Shown here piece by piece: positions 1 through 8,340 of a stretch of 64,000 bases of DNA (the stretch's first letter is position 1; each line of letters opens with the position of its first letter). The notes beneath the pieces are model-generated. The model saw nothing but the letters and a program-made list of their open reading frames with translations, had not been told where the DNA came from and did not search any database. Made by a program: the position numbers and the translations under genes. This stretch comes from JADJYF01 sp965278995 (lineage in GTDB: Bacteria > Pseudomonadota > Gammaproteobacteria > Ga0077536), in assembly GCA_965278995.1 (NCBI GenBank), contig OZ257136.1:1178001-1242000 (forward strand). The letters are read 5' to 3'.

Positions 1-175
1 CATCGAACGCGAGCAGGCGGTCGCGCCTGCCATGCACGACGGCACCGCTCGTGATCATTTCGGTATACAGCCGAGTACGCGGTGCAAGCACGCGTGCCAG
101 GTAGCGGAAATGTCTATCGGTACGCTGCATCATCGGCGCGACGCAGCAGCGCCAAGGACTGACCGCGTTGTTCAT
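1..175 (-). CDS. dusA: tRNA-dihydrouridine synthase A, N-terminal part
   Basis: The reverse strand reads MNNAVSPWRCCVAPMMQRTD and continues with RHFRYLARVL, LYTEMITSGAVVHG and RRDRLLAFD until the window edge. This matches the start of DusA, the FMN-dependent enzyme that reduces uridines in the tRNA D-loop; family hallmarks are the APM.. barrel start and the TEM(V/I)T(T/S)GA strand. Only about 58 of some 330 residues are present because the window ends. The ATG at 175-173 overlaps the mutH stop codon in an ATGA junction, so the two genes are probably co-transcribed and translationally coupled. Assignment rests on recognised N-terminal motifs, so the family is fairly certain and the subclass (DusA rather than DusB/C) likely. 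Confidence 0.85.
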   Translation of the reverse strand, partial: MNNAVSPWRCCVAPMMQRTDRHFRYLARVLAPRTRLYTEMITSGAVVHGRRDRLLAFD

Positions 176-885
176 CGCTGATCGCCAGCCAGCGACGCTT
201 CGACCAGCATTCGAGTGAAACCGGGACGTAGATAAAAGCCACGTGGCAGCGTTGCCGACGGCGAGCCTTCGCTGTCGGCTGCAGCGGTCAGTGCGCGGCC
301 ATCAGCCGCTTTCGGCCGGACCTGAAGGTAGCTGCCGAGACGCGCGTCGAGCCGATCGAAACGGCCGGTCGTGAGCAGTTCCATGTGCTCCTCCCAATCC
401 TGGCGTAAGACATCCTCCTCGGCGGCCGTGGGTTGCCACAGCCAGGCCCGGCCGAAACGGCGTTGCGCCAGATTTGAAGCGGTGCCCGCAATCAGCGGCA
501 TCCACAGTACGTGGGCGAGCTTGCGTCGCACCAGCGAGGTTTCCCACTGCTGGCCTGCCAATGTCGCGAGATTGATCGCGCAGACGTGGGTCGATTCGCG
601 CGGCCTGCCGTCGACTGTCAGCGGAATGGTCTTTAATTCGATGCCGATCTCGGCAAAATCCGGTTCCGGGCGCGAACCTCCGCGCGCGCCGAGTGCGCAT
701 TCGACGAGTTCGCCGATCCAGCCCTTATGTGTGCGTAGATCGGGCGGCAGCGCGCGGTCGAATTCGGCGGCAACTTCGGCTACCGTACAGCCGCCGAGTG
801 CACGGGCGCGAGCCAGCAATTCACGGGCGTCGCGCGGCAGTTGCCGTCTCGCGGTGGCGCCTTTCACTGCACGCGGTCGGTTCAC
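172..885 (-). CDS. mutH: DNA mismatch repair endonuclease MutH
   Basis: 237 aa, the usual MutH length. MutH nicks the unmethylated strand at hemimethylated GATC sites after activation by MutS/MutL. Visible motifs include KGWIGELVECALGA, the catalytic region PEPDFAEIGIELKTIP (the D...ExK arrangement shared with Sau3AI-type nucleases), WETSLVRRKL and the C-terminal LPRGFYLRPGF. The start is a GTG whose GTGA overlaps the glnD stop, and the stop overlaps the dusA ATG, so it lies inside a compact glnD-mutH-dusA unit. Presence of mutH predicts Dam methylation and argues for a gammaproteobacterium. A Sau3AI-like restriction enzyme is the alternative, but length and context favour MutH. Confidence 0.95.
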   Translation of the reverse strand: MNRPRAVKGATARRQLPRDARELLARARALGGCTVAEVAAEFDRALPPDLRTHKGWIGELVECALGARGGSRPEPDFAEIGIELKTIPLTVDGRPRESTHVCAINLATLAGQQWETSLVRRKLAHVLWMPLIAGTASNLAQRRFGRAWLWQPTAAEEDVLRQDWEEHMELLTTGRFDRLDARLGSYLQVRPKAADGRALTAAADSEGSPSATLPRGFYLRPGFTRMLVEASLAGDQR

Positions 886-3548
886 GTCAATGCTTCAATC
901 AACAGCTTGCGCATTCGATCCTGCGCAACGCCGTCGCTGAACGGGCGATTGCGCCGGTCGGTGATGTAGAAATAATCCTCAACTCGTTCACCGAAAGTGG
1001 CAATGCGGGCATCGACGAGATTGACTTCGCACTGTTCCATGACGTGACCGATGGCCGACAACAGGCCAGGTTGATCAACGGCGATCACTTCCATGACCGT
1101 GCGGCGATTGGCGTCGTCGCGAGAGAACTGCACGGTCGGGGTAATGCGAAAATGCCGGTGACGCCGTCGGGACCCGATAGGCGCGACCGCAGGCAGCAGT
1201 TGACGGGCGATGAGCGCGCTGCGGATCCTGTCTTGAATTTCGCGCCGGCGAAGGTCGGATTCGATGGCGCGGCGCGACTCGGCCTCGAGCACCATGAATG
1301 TGTCGAGCGTATAGCCGGCTTCAGTGGTGATGATACGGGCATCCTGAATGTCCAGGCGAAGACGGTCAATGGCAGCAGTCGTCAACGCGAACAGATTGTC
1401 CATGTCCGCGGCATAGACAAAAATCGCGGTGCAGCCGCGTTCCGGCGCATCACGGATTGCGACTATCGGCAGCTCGTCAGGTTCAGCACCGAGCATGACC
1501 TCACTGTGCCAGGCTATTTCTTCCGGCCGATGACGCGCGAAATAGTCGCGTCGCAGCGTTGCCCAGAATCGCTCCAGTTTGCCGCTTGCGACTCTGGTAT
1601 GGCGGCTGGCCAGGCAGGCTTTGGCCTCCTGCTTAGCCGCTTCGATGCGCAGTTCCAGGTCCTGCGGTTCCTGCGCACCGCTGCGCAGGATGCGCCGGGC
1701 GCCGGTATACAGTTCGCTCAGCAGCGACGCTTTCCAACTCGTCCATAGCTCCGGATTGGTGGCTCTGATGTCGGCGACTGTCAGCAGGTAAAGATAATCC
1801 AGGTGGACGAGATCGCCGACTGCGCGGGCGAATTCTCGCACCACGGCGACATCGTAGACATCCTTGCGGTGCGCGGTCGCCGACATCATGAGATGGTTGC
1901 GGACCAGCCAGGCGACCAGGTGGGTATCGTAATTGCTGAAGCCGTGGTCACGACAGAATGCGATGGCGTCTTCGGCGCCCAGAGCGGAATGATCGCCACC
2001 GCGGCCCTTGGCGATGTCGTGAAACAGACCGGCGACATACAGCAGCTCGAGTTTGGGTATGCGTTCTATCGCTTCGCGACAATGCGGTGGCTGGTCGTTG
2101 TCGTTGTCAGGAAACGAGAAGCGCCGCATATTGCGGACCAGGAATAGCGTGTGCTCGTCGACCGTGTAAACGTGGAACAGATCGAACTGCATCAGCCCCG
2201 AGACCCGGGCGAAGACCGGCAGATAAGCCCCCAGCACACCGTAGCGATGCATACGCTGAAGCTCGTGCCCGATACGACGCGGCTGGCGGATGATTTCCAG
2301 AAACAGGCTGCGTGAGCGGATGTCGGCCCGGAACGCGTCGTCGATCAGATGCAGGTGCGAGCGGATCATGCGGATAGTAGTGGCGCGCACGCCTTTGATC
2401 TCGGGGTGCTGCTGCATCAACAGGAACAGTTCCAGCAAAGCCTGCGGGCGACGCCGAAAAACGTGTTCGTCGCGAACTTCTATCTGGCCGTTGCGGATCT
2501 GGAACCGGCGGTTCAGCGGCGTCACAGCGATATCATCGGCATGACCCAGGATGGCGTCCTGAAACAGATCGAGCAGCATGTCGTTCAGGCTTGAGAGCTC
2601 GCGCACCGTGCGATAGAAGTCGCGCATGAAATTTTCGATTGGCAGATTTCCCTCACCGCCATAACCGAGCATCCCGGCGACTGTGCGTTGATGATCGAAC
2701 AACAGGCGGTCCTCGCGGCGCTTCGCTGCCAGATGGAGCGCGCAACGCACCGACCATAGAAAGCGACGACCGGTATCGAGCGCCGCAAATTCCTCTTCAG
2801 CCAGAAAGCCGTGAGTGACCAGGTCATGCAGGCAGGCGGCGCGGAAATGGCGGTTGGCGACCCACGAAATCACCTGGATATCACGCAGGCCACCCGGACT
2901 CTCCTTCAGATTGGGTTCGAGCTGGCCGAAAGCGTCGTTGTATTTGCGATAACGCGCACGCTGCTCGGCCATCTTGGCTTCGAAGAAGCGGTCTGCCGGC
3001 CACACGGCCGACGGCGAGGTGAGCCGCATCATGTCCTCAAATGGGGCGCTCGCGCCGGCGATCAGCCGCGCTTCCATCAGATTGGTAGCAATGGTCACGT
3101 CGCCCGCAGCAGCGCTTGCGCACTCGGCCGCCGTGCGGACACTCTGGCCGACTTCGAGGCCGATATCCCACAGGAACGTCAACCACGCTTCGAGTGTTCT
3201 GGACTCGGCTTCGCTGTGCGTCTCGGCCAGGACCACCGCGATATCGATATCGGAGCCCGGATGCAGCTCTCCGCGGCCGAAACCCCCGACTGCGGCGAGC
3301 GCATGCGGTGTACTGTCGAGTCCGAACAGCTGCCAGCTTCGTTCAAGCACTGCCGATATCGCCCTCGCGCGTCGGTGGACGATATCCTCGGCATCGCGCG
3401 TGGCGACGAAATCCTGGGCGAGTTCAATCCCGATTTCCGCAATGAGTGTACGGAATACGTCGCGCGCATTGCCATCCGGCAGGCTGCCGAGCAGTGCGTC
3501 AGCGGCGGCGAAACTCGTCAGGTGGATACCGCAATCAGGCGTAGCCAT
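882..3548 (-). CDS. glnD: [Protein-PII] uridylyltransferase / uridylyl-removing enzyme
   Basis: 888 aa, full length for GlnD, the bifunctional nitrogen sensor that uridylylates PII under nitrogen limitation and deuridylylates it when glutamine is high. The nucleotidyltransferase signature GGFGRGELHPGSDIDIAVV spans about residues 88-106. The HD domain (GLFHDIAKGRGGDHS) has its HD pair at 510-511 and carries the uridylyl-removing activity. Two C-terminal ACT domains (about 700-770 and 815-888, the second with VIAVDQPGLLSAIGHVMEQ) should bind glutamine. The ATG at 3548 lies 14 bases inside the 3' end of map, and the stop overlaps the mutH GTG. Placement next to map is common in proteobacteria. 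Confidence 0.97.
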   Translation of the reverse strand: MATPDCGIHLTSFAAADALLGSLPDGNARDVFRTLIAEIGIELAQDFVATRDAEDIVHRRARAISAVLERSWQLFGLDSTPHALAAVGGFGRGELHPGSDIDIAVVLAETHSEAESRTLEAWLTFLWDIGLEVGQSVRTAAECASAAAGDVTIATNLMEARLIAGASAPFEDMMRLTSPSAVWPADRFFEAKMAEQRARYRKYNDAFGQLEPNLKESPGGLRDIQVISWVANRHFRAACLHDLVTHGFLAEEEFAALDTGRRFLWSVRCALHLAAKRREDRLLFDHQRTVAGMLGYGGEGNLPIENFMRDFYRTVRELSSLNDMLLDLFQDAILGHADDIAVTPLNRRFQIRNGQIEVRDEHVFRRRPQALLELFLLMQQHPEIKGVRATTIRMIRSHLHLIDDAFRADIRSRSLFLEIIRQPRRIGHELQRMHRYGVLGAYLPVFARVSGLMQFDLFHVYTVDEHTLFLVRNMRRFSFPDNDNDQPPHCREAIERIPKLELLYVAGLFHDIAKGRGGDHSALGAEDAIAFCRDHGFSNYDTHLVAWLVRNHLMMSATAHRKDVYDVAVVREFARAVGDLVHLDYLYLLTVADIRATNPELWTSWKASLLSELYTGARRILRSGAQEPQDLELRIEAAKQEAKACLASRHTRVASGKLERFWATLRRDYFARHRPEEIAWHSEVMLGAEPDELPIVAIRDAPERGCTAIFVYAADMDNLFALTTAAIDRLRLDIQDARIITTEAGYTLDTFMVLEAESRRAIESDLRRREIQDRIRSALIARQLLPAVAPIGSRRRHRHFRITPTVQFSRDDANRRTVMEVIAVDQPGLLSAIGHVMEQCEVNLVDARIATFGERVEDYFYITDRRNRPFSDGVAQDRMRKLLIEALT

Positions 3549-4341
3549 GCTGAGCGCTCCGCGTATCGCTTGCGCTGAATACCTCGTCGCGCCGCGCTGT
3601 CAGCACCTCGTGACCGTTCTCGGTGACCAGAATGGTGTGCTCCCATTGGGCCGACAGGCTGCGATCCTTCGTCACAACGGTCCAATTGTCCGAGAGCACT
3701 TTCACGTGGCGCTTGCCCGCATTGATCATCGGTTCGATGGTGAAAATCATGCCCGGCAGCAATGCGAGCCCGGTGCCCGCATTGCCGTAATGAAGTACCT
3801 GCGGATCTTCGTGGAACTCGCGACCGATGCCGTGGCCGCAGTATTCGCGTACAACGGAGAAATTGCGCCCCTCGGCGTGCTGTTGGATGGCTGCGCCGAC
3901 GTCGCCCAGGCGTGCGCCGGGTCGCACCAGATCAATGCCGATGCGCAGGCATTCGTAGGCGGTGTCGACCAGGCGCCGGGCTTTGATCGAGCCGTCGCCG
4001 AGGACGAACATCATCGAGGTATCGCCGTGAAAACCATCCTTGATGACCGTGATGTCGACATTGACGATGTCGCCATCGCGGAGGCGTCGGTCGGCCGGGA
4101 TGCCGTGACAGACGACATGGTTGATCGAGGTGCAGATCGATTTCGGAAACCCGTGGTAGTTCAGCGGGGCAGGGATGGCCTGCTGCTGGTCGACGATGTA
4201 ATCGTGGCACAGGCGGTCCAGTTCATCGGTCGAGATGCCCGGCTGCACATGCGGGATCACCATGTGCAGAACGTCGGCGGCCAGTCGGCCGGCCACGCGC
4301 ATGCCTTCGATTTCATCCGCGGTCTTGATCGTCGCCGGCAT
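3535..4341 (-). CDS. map: Methionine aminopeptidase, type I
   Basis: About 268 aa. It removes the initiator methionine from nascent proteins using a dinuclear metal centre. The ligand set is visible: Asp in NVDITVIKDGFHGDTSMMF (two Asp), His in GHGIGREFHEDP, Glu in IFTIEPMI and Glu in WEHTILVTENG. I place the start at the ATG at 4341-4339 (MPATIKTADEIEGMR), which aligns with usual type I starts; an in-frame TTG three codons upstream at 4350 is the alternative and neither has a strong ribosome site. It is divergent from rpsB, the same arrangement as in E. coli, and its 3' end overlaps glnD by 14 bases. Confidence 0.97.
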   Translation of the reverse strand: MPATIKTADEIEGMRVAGRLAADVLHMVIPHVQPGISTDELDRLCHDYIVDQQQAIPAPLNYHGFPKSICTSINHVVCHGIPADRRLRDGDIVNVDITVIKDGFHGDTSMMFVLGDGSIKARRLVDTAYECLRIGIDLVRPGARLGDVGAAIQQHAEGRNFSVVREYCGHGIGREFHEDPQVLHYGNAGTGLALLPGMIFTIEPMINAGKRHVKVLSDNWTVVTKDRSLSAQWEHTILVTENGHEVLTARRDEVFSASDTRSAQHGYA

Positions 4342-4362
4342 ATTGTTCAAGTATCCAAGTCA

Positions 4363-4391
4363 TTGTTGCCACGAAGGTTCTATGGTATAAA
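4363..4391 (+). promoter_or_regulatory. Sigma-70 promoter for rpsB-tsf operon
   Basis: TTGTTG at 4363-4368 is followed by an exact 17-base spacer and TATAAA at 4386-4391, in the 185-bp divergent map/rpsB gap. The predicted transcript starts near 4398 and leaves a leader of about 130 nucleotides before rpsB. Confidence 0.7.
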
Positions 4392-4435
4392 GCGCGCGCC
4401 CAAGAGGCAATCACAGTCATCAATAACGCACACAT

Positions 4436-4526
4436 ATCGACACATGTGTCCGGGTGTCTGCAGCCAACGCTGCGGATCGACACATGGGGTATGTGGAGGC
4501 AAAACCCTCACAGGAGCAAGGTAACG
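4436..4526 (+). promoter_or_regulatory. Structured rpsB 5' leader (probable S2 autoregulation site)
   Basis: The leader holds a perfect 12-base palindrome GACACATGTGTC (4439-4450), a hairpin GCAGC-CAAC-GCTGC (4460-4473) and a direct repeat ATCGACACATG at 4436-4446 and 4476-4486. In gammaproteobacteria the rpsB leader is known to be bound by S2 for translational feedback on rpsB-tsf. Here that role is inferred from position and folding potential only. The ribosome site AGGAG (4512-4516) and AAGGT (4518-4522) precede the ATG at 4527. Confidence 0.5.
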
Positions 4527-5312
4527 ATGAGCAATATCAGCATGCGCCAGATGCTCGAGGCTGGCGTGCATTTCGGTCACCAGACCCGGTTCTGGCACCC
4601 CAAGATGGCCCCGTACATTTTCGGGGAACGCAACAAGATCCACATCATCAATCTCGAGCGCACCGTGCCGCTGCTCGATGAAGCGCTGAGTTTTGTCGGA
4701 CGACTGACTGCGCGTCGCGGCAAGATTCTGTTCGTCGGGACCAAACGGGCAGCGCAGGATACCGTCGCTCAGGAAGCAGAACGTTGTTCCATGCCGTTCG
4801 TCAGCCGGCGCTGGCTCGGTGGCATGTTGACCAATTTCAAGACGGTCAAGCAATCGATACGTCGCTTGAAGGATCTGGAACAGCTGATTACCTCCGGTGG
4901 TCTGGAGCGCATGTCGAAGAAAGAGGCGCTGCAGCTGCGTCGAGAACTTGAAAAGCTCAATCAAGGGCTGGGTGGCATCAAGGATATGGAGACGCTGCCG
5001 GATGCCCTGTTCATCATCGACGTCGGCCATGAGCGCATCGCCGTCGCCGAAGCCAACAAGCTCGGCATCCCGATACTGGCAGTCGTTGATACCAATAACT
5101 CGCCCGACGGCATTGACTATGTCATACCCGGCAATGATGACGCCATCGGTTCTATTGGCCTCTATGCCAAGGCCGTCGCCGACGCCGTACTGGATGGCCG
5201 GTTGACGATGTCGCAGGCAGCGACCGGTGCCAGTGACGAATTCGTCGAACTCGATGAAGCTGGCACCCCGATGACGGGTGATGGCGGCGGCGCAACCGCC
5301 GCGAACGGTTGA
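4527..5312 (+). CDS. rpsB: 30S ribosomal protein S2
   Basis: 261 aa, slightly longer than the E. coli 241 because of a C-terminal Gly/Ala-rich tail. S2 binds the head-body junction of the 30S subunit late in assembly and is needed for S1 docking. The start is the ATG at 4527 (MSNISMRQMLEAGVHFGHQT), which matches the universal S2 N-terminus; reading further upstream would include the structured leader. Signature stretches are HFGHQTRFWHPKMAPYIFG, GKILFVGTKRAA, RWLGGMLTNFKTVKQSI, LGGIKDMETLPDALFIIDV and PILAVVDTNNSPDGIDYVIP. tsf follows after 11 bases. Confidence 0.98.
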   Translation: MSNISMRQMLEAGVHFGHQTRFWHPKMAPYIFGERNKIHIINLERTVPLLDEALSFVGRLTARRGKILFVGTKRAAQDTVAQEAERCSMPFVSRRWLGGMLTNFKTVKQSIRRLKDLEQLITSGGLERMSKKEALQLRRELEKLNQGLGGIKDMETLPDALFIIDVGHERIAVAEANKLGIPILAVVDTNNSPDGIDYVIPGNDDAIGSIGLYAKAVADAVLDGRLTMSQAATGASDEFVELDEAGTPMTGDGGGATAANG

Positions 5313-5323
5313 GGTAAGCAAGC

Positions 5324-6208
5324 ATGGAAATCAGTGCCGCAATGGTCAAAGAACTGCGCGAACGTTCAGGCGCAGGCATGATGGAATGCAAGAAAGCGCT
5401 GGTCGAGACCGGCGGTGATGTCGAAGGTGCACTCGACGCGTTGCGCAAATCAGGCGCAGCCAAAGCCGCGAAGAAAGCGGGTCGGATCGCTGCCGAAGGC
5501 GCGATCGTCGCGGCCAGCAATGCCGATACGACAGTATTGGTCGAGGTCAACAGCGAGACTGATTTCGTGGCTAACGATGCCAATTTCAGCCGCTACACGG
5601 CGGCGGTCGCTGCCGCCGTGCTGGCGACTGGTGCGAGCGATGTCGAGGCACTGAAAGACGCCGTCGGCAGCGACGGCTTGAGCATCGAACAGATGCGCAC
5701 GGAACTGGTCGGCAAGGTCGGCGAGAAGATTGAAGTCCGTCGCTTCGTTACGGTACCCCGCGCCGGACAGGTCGTGGAATCCTATCTGCACGGTCGACGT
5801 ATCGGTGTGCTGGTCGTGTTGACCGGCGGCAGCAGCGAACTGGCGCGGGACATCGCGATGCATATCGCGGCGAGCAACCCGGTGTGCGTCAACGAGGCCG
5901 AAATCCCCGTGCAGCTGCTGGCCAAGGAACGCGAAATCCACCTCGCCCAGGCTGCACAAAGCGGCAAGCCACCGGAAATCATCGAGAAGATGGTGACGGG
6001 CCGTTTGAAAAAGTTCATAGCCGAAGCAACTTTGTTGGGTCAGCCCTTCGTCAAGGATCCGGACAAGACGGTCGAGCAGCTGCTGAAAGCGCAGGGTGCG
6101 ACCGTTGTGCGATTCGTGCGCTACGAAGTCGGCGAAGGCATCGAGAAGAAAGAAGATAATTTCGCCGAAGAAGTCATGGCCCAGGCACGCAGCGCTGCGC
6201 AGCGCTGA
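5324..6208 (+). CDS. tsf: Elongation factor Ts
   Basis: 294 aa. It is the nucleotide exchange factor for EF-Tu. The N-terminal UBA-like segment with VKELRERSGAGMMECKKAL and the core TDFVANDANFSRY (the TDFVA motif whose Asp-Phe inserts next to the EF-Tu Mg site) are intact. Length is close to the E. coli 283 aa. It is co-transcribed with rpsB and followed 21 bases later by pyrH. A ribosome-binding GAGGTAAG precedes the ATG. No anomalies. Confidence 0.98.
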   Translation: MEISAAMVKELRERSGAGMMECKKALVETGGDVEGALDALRKSGAAKAAKKAGRIAAEGAIVAASNADTTVLVEVNSETDFVANDANFSRYTAAVAAAVLATGASDVEALKDAVGSDGLSIEQMRTELVGKVGEKIEVRRFVTVPRAGQVVESYLHGRRIGVLVVLTGGSSELARDIAMHIAASNPVCVNEAEIPVQLLAKEREIHLAQAAQSGKPPEIIEKMVTGRLKKFIAEATLLGQPFVKDPDKTVEQLLKAQGATVVRFVRYEVGEGIEKKEDNFAEEVMAQARSAAQR

Positions 6209-6229
6209 AGCGGTCCGGAACGACGCGCC

Positions 6230-6979
6230 GTGTCTGCTGTCACCGTGGCTAGCGAAGCGCCCACGCCACATTTCAAGCGGGTCCTGATCAAGCTCAGCGG
6301 CGAAGCGCTGATGGGCGAGAACGACTACGGCATCGATCCCGTGGTGTTGTATCGGATTGCCGATGAAGTACTCGAGCTGCGACGCGCCGGCGTCGAGGTT
6401 GCTGTTGTCATTGGTGGCGGCAATATTTTCCGCGGTGCCGGTTTGGCCGCTGCCGGCATGGACCGCGTCACGGCCGATCAGATGGGGATGCTGGCGACCG
6501 TACTGAATGCGCTTGCCATTCAGGATGCGCTTGAGCAGCGCGGCATGTTTGCTCGAGTGATGTCGGCAATCAAGATCAATCAGGTCTGTGAGGATTACAT
6601 ACGTCGGCGCGCAATGCGTCATCTGGAAAAAGGTCGCGTCGTGGTTCTGGCTGCTGGCACCGGCAATCCGTTTTTCACAACGGATTCCGCCGCCAGCCTG
6701 CGTGCCATCGAAATCAACGCCGACCTTTTGATCAAGGCGACCAAAGTCGACGGCGTGTATTCTGCCGACCCGGCTCTCGATCCCTCTGCCATACGCTATG
6801 ACGTCCTCGACTACGACGAAGTACTTGATCGCAAACTGGGCGTCATGGACGCCACCGCCATTGTGCTGTGTCGCGAGAACCGCATGCCGCTGCGGGTGGT
6901 CAACATGACGCAGCCCGGTGCGTTTGTCGCAGCTGCCCTCGGGCACGAAGTCGGAACGTTAGTCACGGTGCAAAAATAA
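6230..6979 (+). CDS. pyrH: Uridylate (UMP) kinase
   Basis: 249 aa, bacterial hexameric amino-acid-kinase-fold UMP kinase that phosphorylates UMP to UDP in pyrimidine synthesis and is typically activated by GTP and inhibited by UTP. The start is GTG at 6230; the first 14 residues are an unconserved extension before FKRVLIKLSGEALMG. Other motifs are VIGGGNIFRGAGLA, DQMGMLATVLNALA, AAGTGNPFFTTDSAA and the lysine of LIKATKVDGVYSADP. It sits between tsf and frr as in most Proteobacteria. Confidence 0.97.
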   Translation: MSAVTVASEAPTPHFKRVLIKLSGEALMGENDYGIDPVVLYRIADEVLELRRAGVEVAVVIGGGNIFRGAGLAAAGMDRVTADQMGMLATVLNALAIQDALEQRGMFARVMSAIKINQVCEDYIRRRAMRHLEKGRVVVLAAGTGNPFFTTDSAASLRAIEINADLLIKATKVDGVYSADPALDPSAIRYDVLDYDEVLDRKLGVMDATAIVLCRENRMPLRVVNMTQPGAFVAAALGHEVGTLVTVQK

Positions 6980-7003
6980 GCGGATGTTATAAGCGGATTC
7001 AAC

Positions 7004-7561
7004 ATGATCAAGGATATCCTCGACGATGCGCGTACGCGCATGGGCAAAAGCGTCGACGCGTTTCGCGCAGACCTGTCGCGACTGCGCACCGGACGCGCGC
7101 ATCCCAGTCTGATCGAGCACATCAACGTCAAGTATTACGGCAACCTGACCCCGATAACGCAGACCGCCAACGTCGCGGTCGAGGATGCACGTACATTGAC
7201 GGTGACCGCCTGGGATCGCAGCATGATCGAAGCCATCGGCAAGGCAATCATGGAGTCAGGTCTCGGTTTGAACCCGATAGTCGCTGGTACCGTCATCCGC
7301 ATTCCGCTGCCGCCGTTGACCGAAGAGCGTCGGCGTGACTTGATCAAAGTGCTGAAAAGCGAGGCCGAACAGGCCAAGGTCGCTGTACGAAATATCCGCC
7401 GCGACGCCATTGCACGACTCAAGGAGATGACGAAATCCAAGGAGTTGTCGACCGATGACGAGCGCCGCGGTGAGGAACAGACGCAAAAACTGACTGACGA
7501 GAACGTCAAGCGCATCGATGAAATCGTCGCGGCCAAGGAACGCGAAATGCTCGAAGTCTGA
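7004..7561 (+). CDS. frr: Ribosome recycling factor
   Basis: 185 aa, exactly the common RRF length. With EF-G it splits post-termination ribosomes. The conserved long-helix and hinge sequences are present: LRTGRAHPSLIEHINVKYYG, NLTPITQTANVAVEDARTL, PPLTEERRRDLIKVLKSEAE and the Arg-rich VAVRNIRRDA. It ends two bases before the uppS start (stop TGA at 7559-7561, ATG 7564), so translation is probably coupled. Confidence 0.98.
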   Translation: MIKDILDDARTRMGKSVDAFRADLSRLRTGRAHPSLIEHINVKYYGNLTPITQTANVAVEDARTLTVTAWDRSMIEAIGKAIMESGLGLNPIVAGTVIRIPLPPLTEERRRDLIKVLKSEAEQAKVAVRNIRRDAIARLKEMTKSKELSTDDERRGEEQTQKLTDENVKRIDEIVAAKEREMLEV

Positions 7562-7563
7562 GC

Positions 7564-8340
7564 ATGACACAATCCACTTCGAGCGAGCCGCGACTTCCGC
7601 GACATGTTGCCATCATCATGGATGGCAACGGACGGTGGGCGAACAAGCGGCAATTACCCCGTATTGCCGGCCACCGCGCCGGAGTCGAGAACGTTCGCGC
7701 TATCGTTCGGTATTGTGCAGAGCTCGGTATAGATACGCTGACTCTGTTCGCATTCAGCAGTGAGAACTGGCGACGCCCGCCAACTGAAGTCCGTTTATTG
7801 TTCGACCTTTTCATCGTCGTTCTGGAACAGGAAATCGAACGTCTGCATGAGGCTGGTGTGCGTCTGCGTGTGGTCGGTGGACGAGACGAGTTCCCGCGCA
7901 AGCTTCGCCGGTGCATCACCTGGGCAGAGGACATGACTTGCGAGAATTCGCGGCTTACGCTGGTCATCGCTGCGAACTATGGCGGTCGCTGGGATATCAC
8001 CCAGGCCGTTCGCAAGCTTGCTGCCAAAGTAGCCAGCGCCGAACTTCGCGTCGAAGACATCAGCCAGGAACACATCGCCGAACAGCTGGCGCTGGCCGAT
8101 CTGCCGGAACCGGATCTCTTCATCCGTTCCGGCGGCGAGCAACGGATCAGCAACTATCTGCTGTGGCAGCTCGCCTACACCGAGCTCTACTTTACCGAGT
8201 GCCTGTGGCCGGATTTCGATACGCTCGAATTCGATCGGGCGCTGGCCAGCTTCGCCTCCCGTCAGCGACGTTTCGGCATGACCGGCGAACAGGTGATTGG
8301 TGACGAGAATTGCACTGTTCTTGCCTCGGAAACTGAATGA
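7564..8340 (+). CDS. uppS: Undecaprenyl diphosphate synthase (di-trans,poly-cis)
   Basis: 258 aa. This cis-prenyltransferase condenses eight isopentenyl units onto farnesyl-PP to make the C55 carrier lipid for peptidoglycan and O-antigen. The catalytic Asp20 is in HVAIIMDGNGRWA; AGHRAGVENVR, TLFAFSSENWRRP and the C-terminal RSGGEQRISNYLLWQLAYTE (IPP-binding arginines) are all intact. Its stop overlaps the cdsA start by four bases (ATGA). Confidence 0.98.
   Translation: MTQSTSSEPRLPRHVAIIMDGNGRWANKRQLPRIAGHRAGVENVRAIVRYCAELGIDTLTLFAFSSENWRRPPTEVRLLFDLFIVVLEQEIERLHEAGVRLRVVGGRDEFPRKLRRCITWAEDMTCENSRLTLVIAANYGGRWDITQAVRKLAAKVASAELRVEDISQEHIAEQLALADLPEPDLFIRSGGEQRISNYLLWQLAYTELYFTECLWPDFDTLEFDRALASFASRQRRFGMTGEQVIGDENCTVLASETE

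Noticed and set aside
172..885. Sau3AI-like restriction endonuclease instead of MutH
   Set aside because: The 237-aa length, absence of a methylase and coupling to glnD/dusA favour the repair enzyme.
2974..4524. Long plus-strand open frame across glnD and map
   Set aside because: It runs antisense to glnD and map, whose motifs are complete, and through the rpsB promoter.
5450..6946. Long open frame on the minus strand across tsf and pyrH
   Set aside because: It is antisense to two unmistakable genes; its composition is the codon-shadow type (His/Asp/Gln-rich) and no motif is recognisable.
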